5,958 bases of DNA, taken from assembly GCA_022566435.1 (NCBI GenBank), contig JADFIX010000295.1, positions 1-5,958 of the forward strand. Reading direction: 5' to 3'. This DNA is from Planctomycetota bacterium (lineage in GTDB: Bacteria > Planctomycetota > Phycisphaerae > UBA1845). Both the position numbers and the translations under genes were made by a program. Within the stretch, counting starts at the first letter, position 1, and every line of letters begins with the position of its first letter. Shown here in pieces: positions 1-5,423 of the stretch. Below the pieces are notes generated by a model. The model was not told where the DNA came from, ran no database searches, and was given only the letters and a program-made list of their open reading frames with translations.

Positions 1-1090
1 CCATGGCAGCGACGACAACTTCGCCCTGGTCGATACCGACGTCTTCGACTACGACCGCAGCGAAGATGATCGACGCCAACCCCCTGGGCCCGAACCAGCC
101 CACGAAGGCGACCGTCGGTGAGCGGAGGTCGGTGCCGATCACGGAGATCGCCACCGGGACCATGCGCACCACCGTGAGGGTGAGAACGGCGAAGACGATC
201 GTCGCGGGGGAAAAAGCGTCGATGCTGTTGGCGAGGATGACGCCGCCGAACAGCGTGAAGGCCAGCATGGTGAGAGCGGTGCCGAGATCGTCGGCAAAGC
301 CGGCGACCGACTCGTCCATCCCCTGGATCAGATGACCGAAGACGAGTCCGGCGACGAAGGTGGCGATGAAGCCGCTGCCGCCGAGCTCATCGGCGACCAA
401 GAGGGAGAGTAGCGGCACGATCACCACCATGATCTGCTGCCACTGCTCCTGCATCAGCCCTCGAGCCGCAGCCGCCCTCATGGCGAATCCGGCAACGAGA
501 CCGAAGAGGCTGCCCACGACAACAGCCACGCCGACTCCCTCGAGGAACAGCGACCAGAGTTGTGTTCCCTCCTCGGCGGCGAGCAGGGCGAGAAAGAACA
601 ACAGCACAGGGAGGGCGATGCCGTCGTTGAGCCCGGATTCGACCGCAAGCGCCTCGCGGATGCGTTTCGGGACCCTGGGATTCTGGACGACGGCAAGGCC
701 GAGGGCGGCGTCCGTCGGCGCTAGGACGGTGGCAATGATCGCCCCGCCGATCAGCGTTACGTCGGGGAGGACAACCACCGCCGCAAGCGCACCGGCGGCG
801 ATCGTCAACGGCATGCCGATCCCGAGGAGGCGGGTGGCGAGTTCGAAGTCCTCGGTCCATGACACCAACCGCAGCTTCATCGCCTCGGTGAACAGCACCA
901 GTCCCAGGGTGATCTCGAAGATGGTGGAGACACCGACGCCCTCGAGCGGGTCCCATGCACCAACGGTGGCGCCGAGGAATCCGGCCGTGACGAAGTACAT
1001 GGGTCCGGTGATGGGGCTTCGTCCCAGACGGCGGGAGAGCAGCGCATAGACGACCGTGACCACGCCGAGATATGCGATCAATTGAACCAC
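1..1090 (-). CDS. CPA1-type Na+/H+ (cation/proton) antiporter, C-terminus cut by window edge
   Basis: An integral inner-membrane transporter that exchanges a monovalent cation (probably Na+ or K+) for protons, for pH and salt homeostasis. The frame stays open for 363 codons from a GTG at 1090 to the left edge and is hydrophobic almost throughout, with many membrane helices. Landmarks match the CPA1/NhaP branch of the Na_H_Exchanger family (PF00999). APTDAALG at residues 124-131 carries the TD pair of the broken-helix region. ESGLNDG at 151-157 carries the ND pair (Asp156), the ion-binding acid in this family. GWFGPRG at 331-337 carries the conserved late-helix Arg. The start is chosen because GGAGGT lies just upstream and the protein then begins directly with a first membrane helix. 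It lies 79 nt downstream of the hydrolase on the same strand and could be cotranscribed with it. Codons are very GC-rich. The C-terminal part, including any cytoplasmic or TrkA-C domain, is outside the window. Family call is firm; the transported ion is not known. Confidence 0.9.
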   Translation of the reverse strand, partial: MVQLIAYLGVVTVVYALLSRRLGRSPITGPMYFVTAGFLGATVGAWDPLEGVGVSTIFEITLGLVLFTEAMKLRLVSWTEDFELATRLLGIGMPLTIAAGALAAVVVLPDVTLIGGAIIATVLAPTDAALGLAVVQNPRVPKRIREALAVESGLNDGIALPVLLFFLALLAAEEGTQLWSLFLEGVGVAVVVGSLFGLVAGFAMRAAAARGLMQEQWQQIMVVIVPLLSLLVADELGGSGFIATFVAGLVFGHLIQGMDESVAGFADDLGTALTMLAFTLFGGVILANSIDAFSPATIVFAVLTLTVVRMVPVAISVIGTDLRSPTVAFVGWFGPRGLASIIFAAVVVEDVGIDQGEVVVAAM

Positions 1091-1094
1091 GCCC

Positions 1095-1100
1095 ACCTCC
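1095..1100 (-). promoter_or_regulatory. Shine-Dalgarno sequence of the antiporter gene
   Basis: Read on the minus strand, GGAGGT at 1100-1095 stands about 5 nt before the GTG at 1090. It is a near-perfect ribosome binding site and decides this non-ATG start. No -10/-35 promoter or terminator hairpin stands out in the 79 nt between the hydrolase stop and this start. Confidence 0.75.
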
Positions 1101-1169
1101 CGATGAGGGGTCTTTGATCGTCCAGTCGACAAGCTGAACCGAACGTCCGATCGAGGACCCGTCTCCAGG

Positions 1170-2126
1170 CTACCCGGCGCTCTCAATCCGATCGAAGGCG
1201 TCGACGATCGCGTCCGACAACACCCGCTTGCGGAACCACAGCAGGGTGGCGTGGCCCCCAGTGACCCACCGCACCTCGGAACCCGGCCAGTGCCTGTGCA
1301 GGATCTCGGTCGACTCTCTCGGCACGTAGCCGTCAGAGACGGCGGCGACGATCACCGCGTGCCGGGTGTGGTCGGCGGCAGGCACGGCTCGGACGGACGC
1401 CTGGAGCATCAGGCTTCGCAGCACCGGCGCCGCGGTTGCCTCGCCGCCGAGCGCCTCCCAGGCGATCCCTCCCCGCAGTGCCCCGTCGAGGTACACCGGC
1501 GCCGGGGAGTGGGCGGCGGCCAGCGGAGCACTGGCCACCGCGAAGGGCATGGTGGCACTGATCAACGCGGCGACGTTCCCGCCCATCGAATACCCGGAGA
1601 TCCCCGCAGTCTCTCCATTGTGGTGGATGGTCGCCAGCAGCGCCCGTCCCTCGGCGATCGCCGCCGAGCCCATGCTGGCGAAGTCGGCGACGGTTCGGAT
1701 CGGCTGGCCGTCATGGGGCCGCCGCACCCCGTAATAGGGGTTCTCAATGACGAGGCTGGCGATGCCACGTTGGGCGAGCCGCCTGGCGATGTCGAATCGG
1801 GCTTTCGAGTCGTGCTCGTTCCACGCGGCCATGAGGACCACGGTCTTGCCGGTTGGCGTTCCCGGCGCGACGCGGGTGACCACGGCGAGTCGTGATCGCG
1901 GCGGGAGGGACTCAGCCAGCGGGCTCTCGAACACCCCCACCGAGGTCGCCAGCCCGTCACCCGACCAGTCGTGTACCCACTCGATGGCTACCGGCTGGGG
2001 CGGCTCGGTGGGAAGGGACAGGTCGGTGACGTGTTCGGAGTTCCCCCAGCCATCGGCAAAGAAGCGAAGGCGGCGGGGGCCCTTGGAGACGACGACGGCG
2101 CCCATGCGGTCGATGAAGTGAGTCAC
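1170..2126 (-). CDS. ABHD18-like alpha/beta hydrolase (DUF2048 family)
   Basis: A serine hydrolase of the alpha/beta fold, 318 residues from GTG 2126. The resemblance is specifically to the ABHD18/DUF2048 family (PF09752). An N-terminal segment holds FADGWG (23-28), as in the family's RGWG. ENPYYGVRRP (128-137) is followed by a TVADFASMG stretch and the nucleophile elbow GYSMGG (Ser180). Near the end, SDGYVPRES holds the likely acid Asp265, HWPGSEVRW follows, and VTGGHATLLWF holds the likely base His292. No signal peptide or membrane helix is evident, so it is probably cytoplasmic or peripheral. Bacterial substrates are not established; human ABHD18 has, as I recall, been linked to mitochondrial cardiolipin, so a lipid or ester substrate is a guess. 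The GTG start lies inside a heptamer repeat and lacks a Shine-Dalgarno sequence. ATG at 2105 (residue 8) is an alternative. Upstream of the antiporter on the same strand and divergent from the thioesterase. Confidence 0.85.
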   Translation of the reverse strand: MTHFIDRMGAVVVSKGPRRLRFFADGWGNSEHVTDLSLPTEPPQPVAIEWVHDWSGDGLATSVGVFESPLAESLPPRSRLAVVTRVAPGTPTGKTVVLMAAWNEHDSKARFDIARRLAQRGIASLVIENPYYGVRRPHDGQPIRTVADFASMGSAAIAEGRALLATIHHNGETAGISGYSMGGNVAALISATMPFAVASAPLAAAHSPAPVYLDGALRGGIAWEALGGEATAAPVLRSLMLQASVRAVPAADHTRHAVIVAAVSDGYVPRESTEILHRHWPGSEVRWVTGGHATLLWFRKRVLSDAIVDAFDRIESAG

Positions 2127-2189
2127 GAGTCGCGGGTCGCGAGTCGCGAGTCCTGGGTCGTTAATCGCCAGTTACCAGTTGCCAATAGG
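2120..2189. repeat. Degenerate heptanucleotide tandem array in divergent intergenic region
   Basis: From 2120 the sequence divides in strict 7-nt register: GAGTCAC, GAGTCGC, GGGTCGC, GAGTCGC, GAGTCCT, GGGTCGT, TAATCGC, CAGTTAC, CAGTTGC, CAATAGG. That is nine recognisable units plus a decayed tenth, with consensus close to SAGTCGC. The left units are most alike and the array decays to the right, changing from GAGTCGC-like to CAGTTGC-like units. It begins within the first codons of the hydrolase (its GTG is the complement of the last three bases of unit 1) and ends about 65 nt before the thioesterase start. It resembles in style the short tandemly repeated heptamers known from cyanobacteria, though the sequence differs. 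The register is seen directly; any function is unknown. Confidence 0.8.
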
Positions 2190-2253
2190 ACCTACCTAAT
2201 TACAGATTTGACTCGCAAAATAGACACCTGATCCCGTATTGCAGCGCCAGACT

Positions 2254-2667
2254 GTGGCTACGCTCGGCAACATCGAACCCTTCGCGACCGACACCGAACT
2301 GACCGGCCAAGCCAGCCTCACCGTCGCCGAGGCCGACACCGCGATCGAGCTCGGCAGCGGAGACGTGCCCGTTCTGGCGACTCCCCGGCTGGTCGCATTG
2401 TTCGAGCAAGCAGCGGTCGCAGCCCTTGCCGGGAAGTTTCCCGACGACATGACCTCGGTGGGGGCAAGCATCTCGATCGACCACCTCGCACCGTCGGGGA
2501 TCGGGGCGACCGTGACCGCCTCGGCCGTTGTGGAGGCCACAGATGGGGCGGCCCTCGAGTTCGCCCTCGAGGCGGTGCAGGGCGACACGGTGGTGGCGGA
2601 GGGAAGCCACACCAGGATCATCGTGGAGCGGGAACGATTCTTGGGTCGCTGGGGGCTTATCCGGTGA
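2254..2667 (+). CDS. FlK-like hotdog-fold acyl-CoA thioesterase
   Basis: A small single-domain protein, 137 residues from GTG 2254, expected to hydrolyse an acyl-CoA thioester in the cytoplasm. It matches the fluoroacetyl-CoA thioesterase (FlK) type of hotdog proteins. LGSGDVPVLATPRLVALFE is followed by SVGASISIDHLAPSG and then GSHTRIIVERERF. Numbered from this start, Thr43, Glu51 and His77 have the same spacing as FlK Thr42, Glu50 and His76, and GSHTR corresponds to FlK GTHER. Family members are widespread in bacteria with no link to fluoroacetate, so the substrate is open; short-chain acyl-CoA is a reasonable guess. Neither possible start (TTG 2239 or GTG 2254) has a Shine-Dalgarno sequence. 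GTG 2254 is preferred for its N-terminal length. An in-frame TAG at 2221 limits the start. GC-rich codons like the left block; the last few codons lie at the composition break, so the natural C-terminus may be altered. Confidence 0.85.
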   Translation: MATLGNIEPFATDTELTGQASLTVAEADTAIELGSGDVPVLATPRLVALFEQAAVAALAGKFPDDMTSVGASISIDHLAPSGIGATVTASAVVEATDGAALEFALEAVQGDTVVAEGSHTRIIVERERFLGRWGLIR

Positions 2668-2690
2668 TTATCTGTCGCAAGTCGAATCCA
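2655..2690. other. Composition junction between GC-rich and moderate-GC blocks
   Basis: Up to about 2655 the coding sequence is strongly GC-rich with few A or T third positions. From the thioesterase stop (TGA 2665-2667) onward, words such as GATTATC, ACACAAAG and TTTGTCAAA appear, and AAA, TTT, CAA and AAT codons become common through to 5958. The change is abrupt, not graded, and coincides with a change in gene content from housekeeping-type enzymes to polysaccharide-modifying genes. No tRNA, integrase, insertion-sequence end or direct repeat is seen at the join. It is either an island boundary or an assembly chimera. Confidence 0.65.
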
Positions 2691-3646
2691 TGATCGCAAC
2701 AACACAAAGTCAACTCTGCCCACTTTGTCAAACCGACGACGTTCGGCTAGTCAAATCGATTCCGCGCGAGCAACTTTGCAGCGAGTGGGCCAGTGACTTT
2801 TCGATCGACATCGAGTCCCAGTTGCACGACGTTGACCAGATCAAACTCTTTCAATGCAACCGATCGTCGCTCCGATTCTTTTCTCCGATTAACGTGGCGG
2901 GAAACAGTGAATTCTATCGGCAACTCTCGAACTTTCCTTGGTATTACAACCCGCGCAAGTGGGAACACGATGTGGCGATCCCTGACATTGGGCCACAAGC
3001 CAAAGTGTTAGAAATCGGCTGCGGAGAAGGTGCGTTTGTACGTCGACTCAACTCAGAGCACAACATCTCCGCCATCGGCATCGAATTGAACGAGACGGCC
3101 GCCAGGTTTGCGCGACAACAGGGCATCCCCGTCCAAGCTATCAGTGTCGAGAAAATGGCCGCCACCCACGCCGAACAGTTCGACGTCGTTTGCGCTTTTC
3201 AGGTGCTGGAGCACATTCCCAATCCTCACAGATTTCTGTCGTCCGCGATTGACTTGTTGCGTCCTGGGGGAACGCTGGTGATTTGCGTGCCCAACCACGA
3301 CAGCTATTTGCAACATCAATGGAACCTGCTGGACATGCCGCCCCACCACATGACGCAGTGGACCGCTCGTTCGCTGAAGGCGCTGGAACGAGTTTTCCCG
3401 GTCAAGCTGTCGACGGTCAAGATGGAACCGCTTGCTTCTTACCACGTACGCCCGTTTGTCTCGACCTACGCACGCCATTTCGGCCGGAGATCGTTGCTGC
3501 ACAAGCTGGCCTTTAACGGCCTCACGAAACTTGCCATGCGCGGAATCCTTTACGCGGGCGTGCGGCGATTTGCGCGCGGCCAGAGCATCTATGTGGAGTT
3601 CACAAAAAGCCCGACCACAGAGAGTCTACATCGGCGAAATAGGTGA
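2690..3646 (+). CDS. Class I SAM-dependent methyltransferase with degenerate N-terminal zinc ribbon
   Basis: A 318-residue predicted methyltransferase, probably acting on a sugar or other surface-polysaccharide precursor. The N-terminus has a CPLC pair (Cys10, Cys13) and then FQCNRSSLRFFSP, where homologues usually have CxxC; here the last Cys is Ser59, so the zinc site has at most three Cys. The Rossmann methyltransferase core follows: motif I VLEIGCGEG (106-114), the acid at the end of strand 2 in GIELN (Glu132), AFQVLEHIPNP (169-179), LLRPGGTLVICVPN (189-202), then the family-typical MPPHHMTQW (216-224). The basic C-terminal tail (residues about 255-318) has no recognised domain. Start ATG 2690 is the first Met before the Cys pair; the frame is open far upstream but there reads as low-complexity shadow of the thioesterase. 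No Shine-Dalgarno sequence. First of three methyltransferase genes in line, 7 nt before the next. Substrate not determinable. Confidence 0.85.
   Translation: MIATTQSQLCPLCQTDDVRLVKSIPREQLCSEWASDFSIDIESQLHDVDQIKLFQCNRSSLRFFSPINVAGNSEFYRQLSNFPWYYNPRKWEHDVAIPDIGPQAKVLEIGCGEGAFVRRLNSEHNISAIGIELNETAARFARQQGIPVQAISVEKMAATHAEQFDVVCAFQVLEHIPNPHRFLSSAIDLLRPGGTLVICVPNHDSYLQHQWNLLDMPPHHMTQWTARSLKALERVFPVKLSTVKMEPLASYHVRPFVSTYARHFGRRSLLHKLAFNGLTKLAMRGILYAGVRRFARGQSIYVEFTKSPTTESLHRRNR
3641..3645 (+). promoter_or_regulatory. Shine-Dalgarno overlapping the upstream stop codon
   Basis: AGGTG at 3641-3645 lies 8 nt before TTG 3654, and its last two bases are part of the TGA stop (3644-3646) of the first methyltransferase. 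It supports the TTG start of the second methyltransferase, since no ATG or GTG lies between the preceding stop and the conserved glycine-rich motif. The arrangement suggests translational coupling of the two genes. Confidence 0.65.
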
Positions 3647-3653
3647 AAGACAG

Positions 3654-4538
3654 TTGACGAACAAGCGACTCGTAAACATCGGCTGCGGTAATCGCACACA
3701 CCTTGACTGGGTAAACCTGGATTTGGTTTCGCACCTGCCAGACGTGATCCAGCATGATTTGCAGACAGGGCTGCCATTTCCCGATCAAACGTGCGACGCC
3801 GTGTACCACTCACATGTTCTTGAACATCTTTCGCAGGAAGAAGGCCGTAAACTGATCACGGAGTGCTGGCGAGTTCTCAAGCCAGGCGGCATCCTCCGTG
3901 TGGTAGTGCCTGATTTGGAAAACATTGCGCGTGCCTATGTAAATGCAATTGATGACTCGGAGCGCCCCAATGAAGAGATGCAAGCGAATTTACGTTGGAT
4001 GCGAATCGAGCTATTCGACCAAATGGTACGCTGTCACACGGGTGGCGAAATGCAGCAATTTGCGCGCGAGCCGGGCCTAAAGAACCGCGCGTTCGTTGAA
4101 TCTCGCGTCGGTGACGAACTTTTTCAAACAAGGCAGCACGTCAAACGCAACAAGCGACAACGGCGTCCAATCATCTCGATGCGACGCTTGCGCAAGCGGG
4201 CAAAAAAGATGCGACACGGATTGCTTCTTGTTGCCGCCACACTCATTGCCGGCCGGGCTGGATATCGCGCATTCAAGGAAGGACTGTTCCGCCAATCTGG
4301 CGAAATTCATCAGTGGATGTATGACCGAATCTCACTACACGAACTACTTGAAGTCGTAGGATTTGACCAAATCAATGTTTGCTTGCCGAATGAGAGCGGC
4401 ATAGCGAGTTTTGTGAACTTTGAACTTGACACCACTGGCGGTCGAGTTCGAAAGCCGGATTCGCTGTTCATGGAAGCGGTCAAACCCCCGTCTGCAGTTC
4501 ATGCAAGTGATACAGAACTTGCACCGCAAGCGGCTTAG
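3654..4538 (+). CDS. SAM-dependent methyltransferase (COG4627-like, polysaccharide cluster type)
   Basis: A 294-residue predicted methyltransferase starting at TTG 3654. The protein begins almost directly with motif I, RLVNIGCGNRTHLDWVNLD (residues 5-23), then QHDLQTGLPFPD and YHSHVLEHLS (51-60), and LKPGGILRVVVPDLE (75-89). This N-terminal order is typical of predicted methyltransferases (COG4627 style) found in exopolysaccharide and O-antigen clusters. The middle has IELFDQMVRCHTGGEM (118-133) and a strongly basic stretch (about 163-187), then a hydrophobic segment (188-200) that may pack on or touch the membrane. The C-terminal part holds GEIHQWMYDRISLHELLEVVGF (216-237) and RKPDSLFMEAVK (266-277), which is repeated in the remnant at 5270-5423. 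Translation is probably coupled to the upstream gene. The acceptor molecule cannot be told from sequence. Confidence 0.85.
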   Translation: MTNKRLVNIGCGNRTHLDWVNLDLVSHLPDVIQHDLQTGLPFPDQTCDAVYHSHVLEHLSQEEGRKLITECWRVLKPGGILRVVVPDLENIARAYVNAIDDSERPNEEMQANLRWMRIELFDQMVRCHTGGEMQQFAREPGLKNRAFVESRVGDELFQTRQHVKRNKRQRRPIISMRRLRKRAKKMRHGLLLVAATLIAGRAGYRAFKEGLFRQSGEIHQWMYDRISLHELLEVVGFDQINVCLPNESGIASFVNFELDTTGGRVRKPDSLFMEAVKPPSAVHASDTELAPQAA

Positions 4539-4564
4539 CCTTTTGAAACGAAAGAGACATCATC

Positions 4565-5269
4565 ATGCCAACCATGAATTGGTTGAAAAAGGAATTCTCC
4601 TATGGCTACCAAAGCGGAAACATCTTGTCGATTTTTCCCAACAAAACCCGTCGAAAAGAGGAGCGAAGCATCGGCGGTTCCTATCGACGATTCTTTGGCA
4701 AGAGCTTCGGCAAATGCGTTCGCCCGGATTCAAGAGTGCTGGAATTAGGACCGGGATACGGTTCATGGAGTCGAGCTATCTTGAGCTGCATTCCTCAAGG
4801 AGAATTGCACACGGTCGATTTTCAAGACGTCACTCAGTGGTTAGACCCCAATCAGTACAACGGCCGGCTGCGGTGCTTTCACGCCGAAGATAACAGCTTC
4901 AACAGCGTCCCTGATAGTCACTTTGACATCTTCTGGTCGTTCGGAGTTTTGTGCCATCAAAATCAGGAACATTTGCAGGAGATCCTCTCTAATGCATTAG
5001 TCAAATTGAAGCCCGGTGGGATTGCGATTCATCAATACGCTGACTGGCAAAAACTTGATCAACATGGTTGGCATCGACGCATGGGCGTGCCGGGTGATTT
5101 CCAAGACAAACCGGACGATGAGATTTGGTGGCCGCGCAATAACCAACAAATCATGGCGGAGATTTGTCGATCCGCCGGCTGGGTCGTAAAGACAATCGAT
5201 CTCGACTGCTTCGAAAGAGACTCGGTCGTCGTTTTGGAACGCCCCACAGTTAGAAGTGAAGCCGCGTAA
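4565..5269 (+). CDS. SAM-dependent methyltransferase, WWPRN-containing type
   Basis: A 234-residue predicted class I methyltransferase, third in the tandem set, 26 nt after the previous stop. Motif I is VLELGPGYGSWS (58-69), with the SAM ribose-binding acid likely Asp85 in HTVDFQ. FDIFWSFGVLCHQ (120-132) replaces the usual VLEH motif, and LVKLKPGGIAIHQYADW (145-161) is the post-core strand. The C-terminal part has DEIWWPRN (185-192), then a helix and the final strands SVVVLERP. It is not closely similar to the other two methyltransferases, so it probably acts on a different position or acceptor. Start ATG 4565 has a weak purine run (AGAGA) about 7 nt upstream; ATG 4574 is possible. Its TAA stop directly abuts the degraded methyltransferase tail at 5270. 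Role in surface glycan decoration is inferred from context only. Confidence 0.8.
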   Translation: MPTMNWLKKEFSYGYQSGNILSIFPNKTRRKEERSIGGSYRRFFGKSFGKCVRPDSRVLELGPGYGSWSRAILSCIPQGELHTVDFQDVTQWLDPNQYNGRLRCFHAEDNSFNSVPDSHFDIFWSFGVLCHQNQEHLQEILSNALVKLKPGGIAIHQYADWQKLDQHGWHRRMGVPGDFQDKPDDEIWWPRNNQQIMAEICRSAGWVVKTIDLDCFERDSVVVLERPTVRSEAA

Positions 5270-5423
5270 TTCGATCAAGCAATGTGCTTGTGTTCAACCT
5301 ACTCGGAAAGAATTGAGCGAAACAGGATGCGCTGGATGTTGTGGCTGGTGTGTGCGAAAGCCGGATTCGCTTTTTGTCGAAGCAGTCAAACGCAAGCACC
5401 AGCATGGGGCTCAGGCGGCTTGA
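5270..5423 (+). pseudogene. Degraded C-terminal remnant of a second COG4627-like methyltransferase
   Basis: The stretch matches the 3' end of the methyltransferase at 3654-4538. The clearest block is 5352-5390, reading VRKPDSLFVEAVK against VRKPDSLFMEAVK in the intact gene, and it ends in QAA-stop (TGA 5421-5423) against QAA-stop in the intact gene. Upstream, TTCGATCAA (5270) lines up with TTTGACCAA (4362, Phe-Asp-Gln) and CTGGAT (5332) with CTTGAC (4425, Leu-Asp). The distances are 62 against 63 nt and 26 against 27 nt, so two single-base losses put the three blocks in three different frames. There is no start codon and no SAM-binding domain. The homology begins right at the stop of the preceding methyltransferase. 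Most likely a duplicate gene whose front was lost or replaced. The KPDSLF block is seen directly; the full alignment is my hand alignment. Confidence 0.72.

Noticed and set aside
387..956. Minus-strand open frames at 387-956 and 478-696
   Set aside because: Other frames of the antiporter gene; Arg/Gly/Cys-rich products without motifs.
3..1049. Plus-strand open frames at 3-335 and 360-1049 opposite the antiporter
   Set aside because: Their translations are Thr/Ser/Pro/Arg/Ala-rich with no domain sense, while the minus frame gives a textbook membrane antiporter. They are antisense shadows of GC-rich codons.
1116..1152. Possible terminator hairpin between hydrolase and antiporter (GATCG ... CGATC)
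   Set aside because: Five-base arms with a loop of nearly 30 nt and no T tract; too weak to call.
2120..2189. CRISPR or iteron-type origin
   Set aside because: Seven-nucleotide units without spacers are not CRISPR. There is no replication gene, DnaA-box cluster or AT-rich unwinding region to support an origin.
1251..2231. Plus-strand frames across the hydrolase, including 1251-1895, 1747-2121 and 1971-2231
   Set aside because: They lie opposite a complete hydrolase with a full catalytic triad; their own products look like GC-rich antisense translations. The last also runs through the heptamer array.
2179..2236. Candidate sigma-70 promoters such as TTGCCA or TTGACT in the divergent region
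   Set aside because: No partner -10 box with acceptable match and spacing was found for either.
2528..2689. Long upstream extension of the first methyltransferase, suggesting a thioesterase-methyltransferase fusion
   Set aside because: The extension is in a different frame from the thioesterase and reads as Arg/Ser/Trp-rich shadow sequence. The thioesterase has its own stop at 2665-2667.
3432..3653. Upstream extension of the second methyltransferase frame to 3432
   Set aside because: It overlaps the first methyltransferase out of frame, and homologous methyltransferases start close to the NIGCG motif. TTG 3654 with a good ribosome binding site explains the start.
4420..4893. 157-codon plus-strand frame spanning the second to third methyltransferase boundary
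   Set aside because: It runs across two real genes in another frame and its product is basic with no motif.
4527..5423. Shared Ala-Ala C-termini (PQAA, SEAA, IQAA) as possible degradation tags
   Set aside because: Two of the cases are explained by the duplicated methyltransferase tail and its antisense. There is no independent support for a degron.
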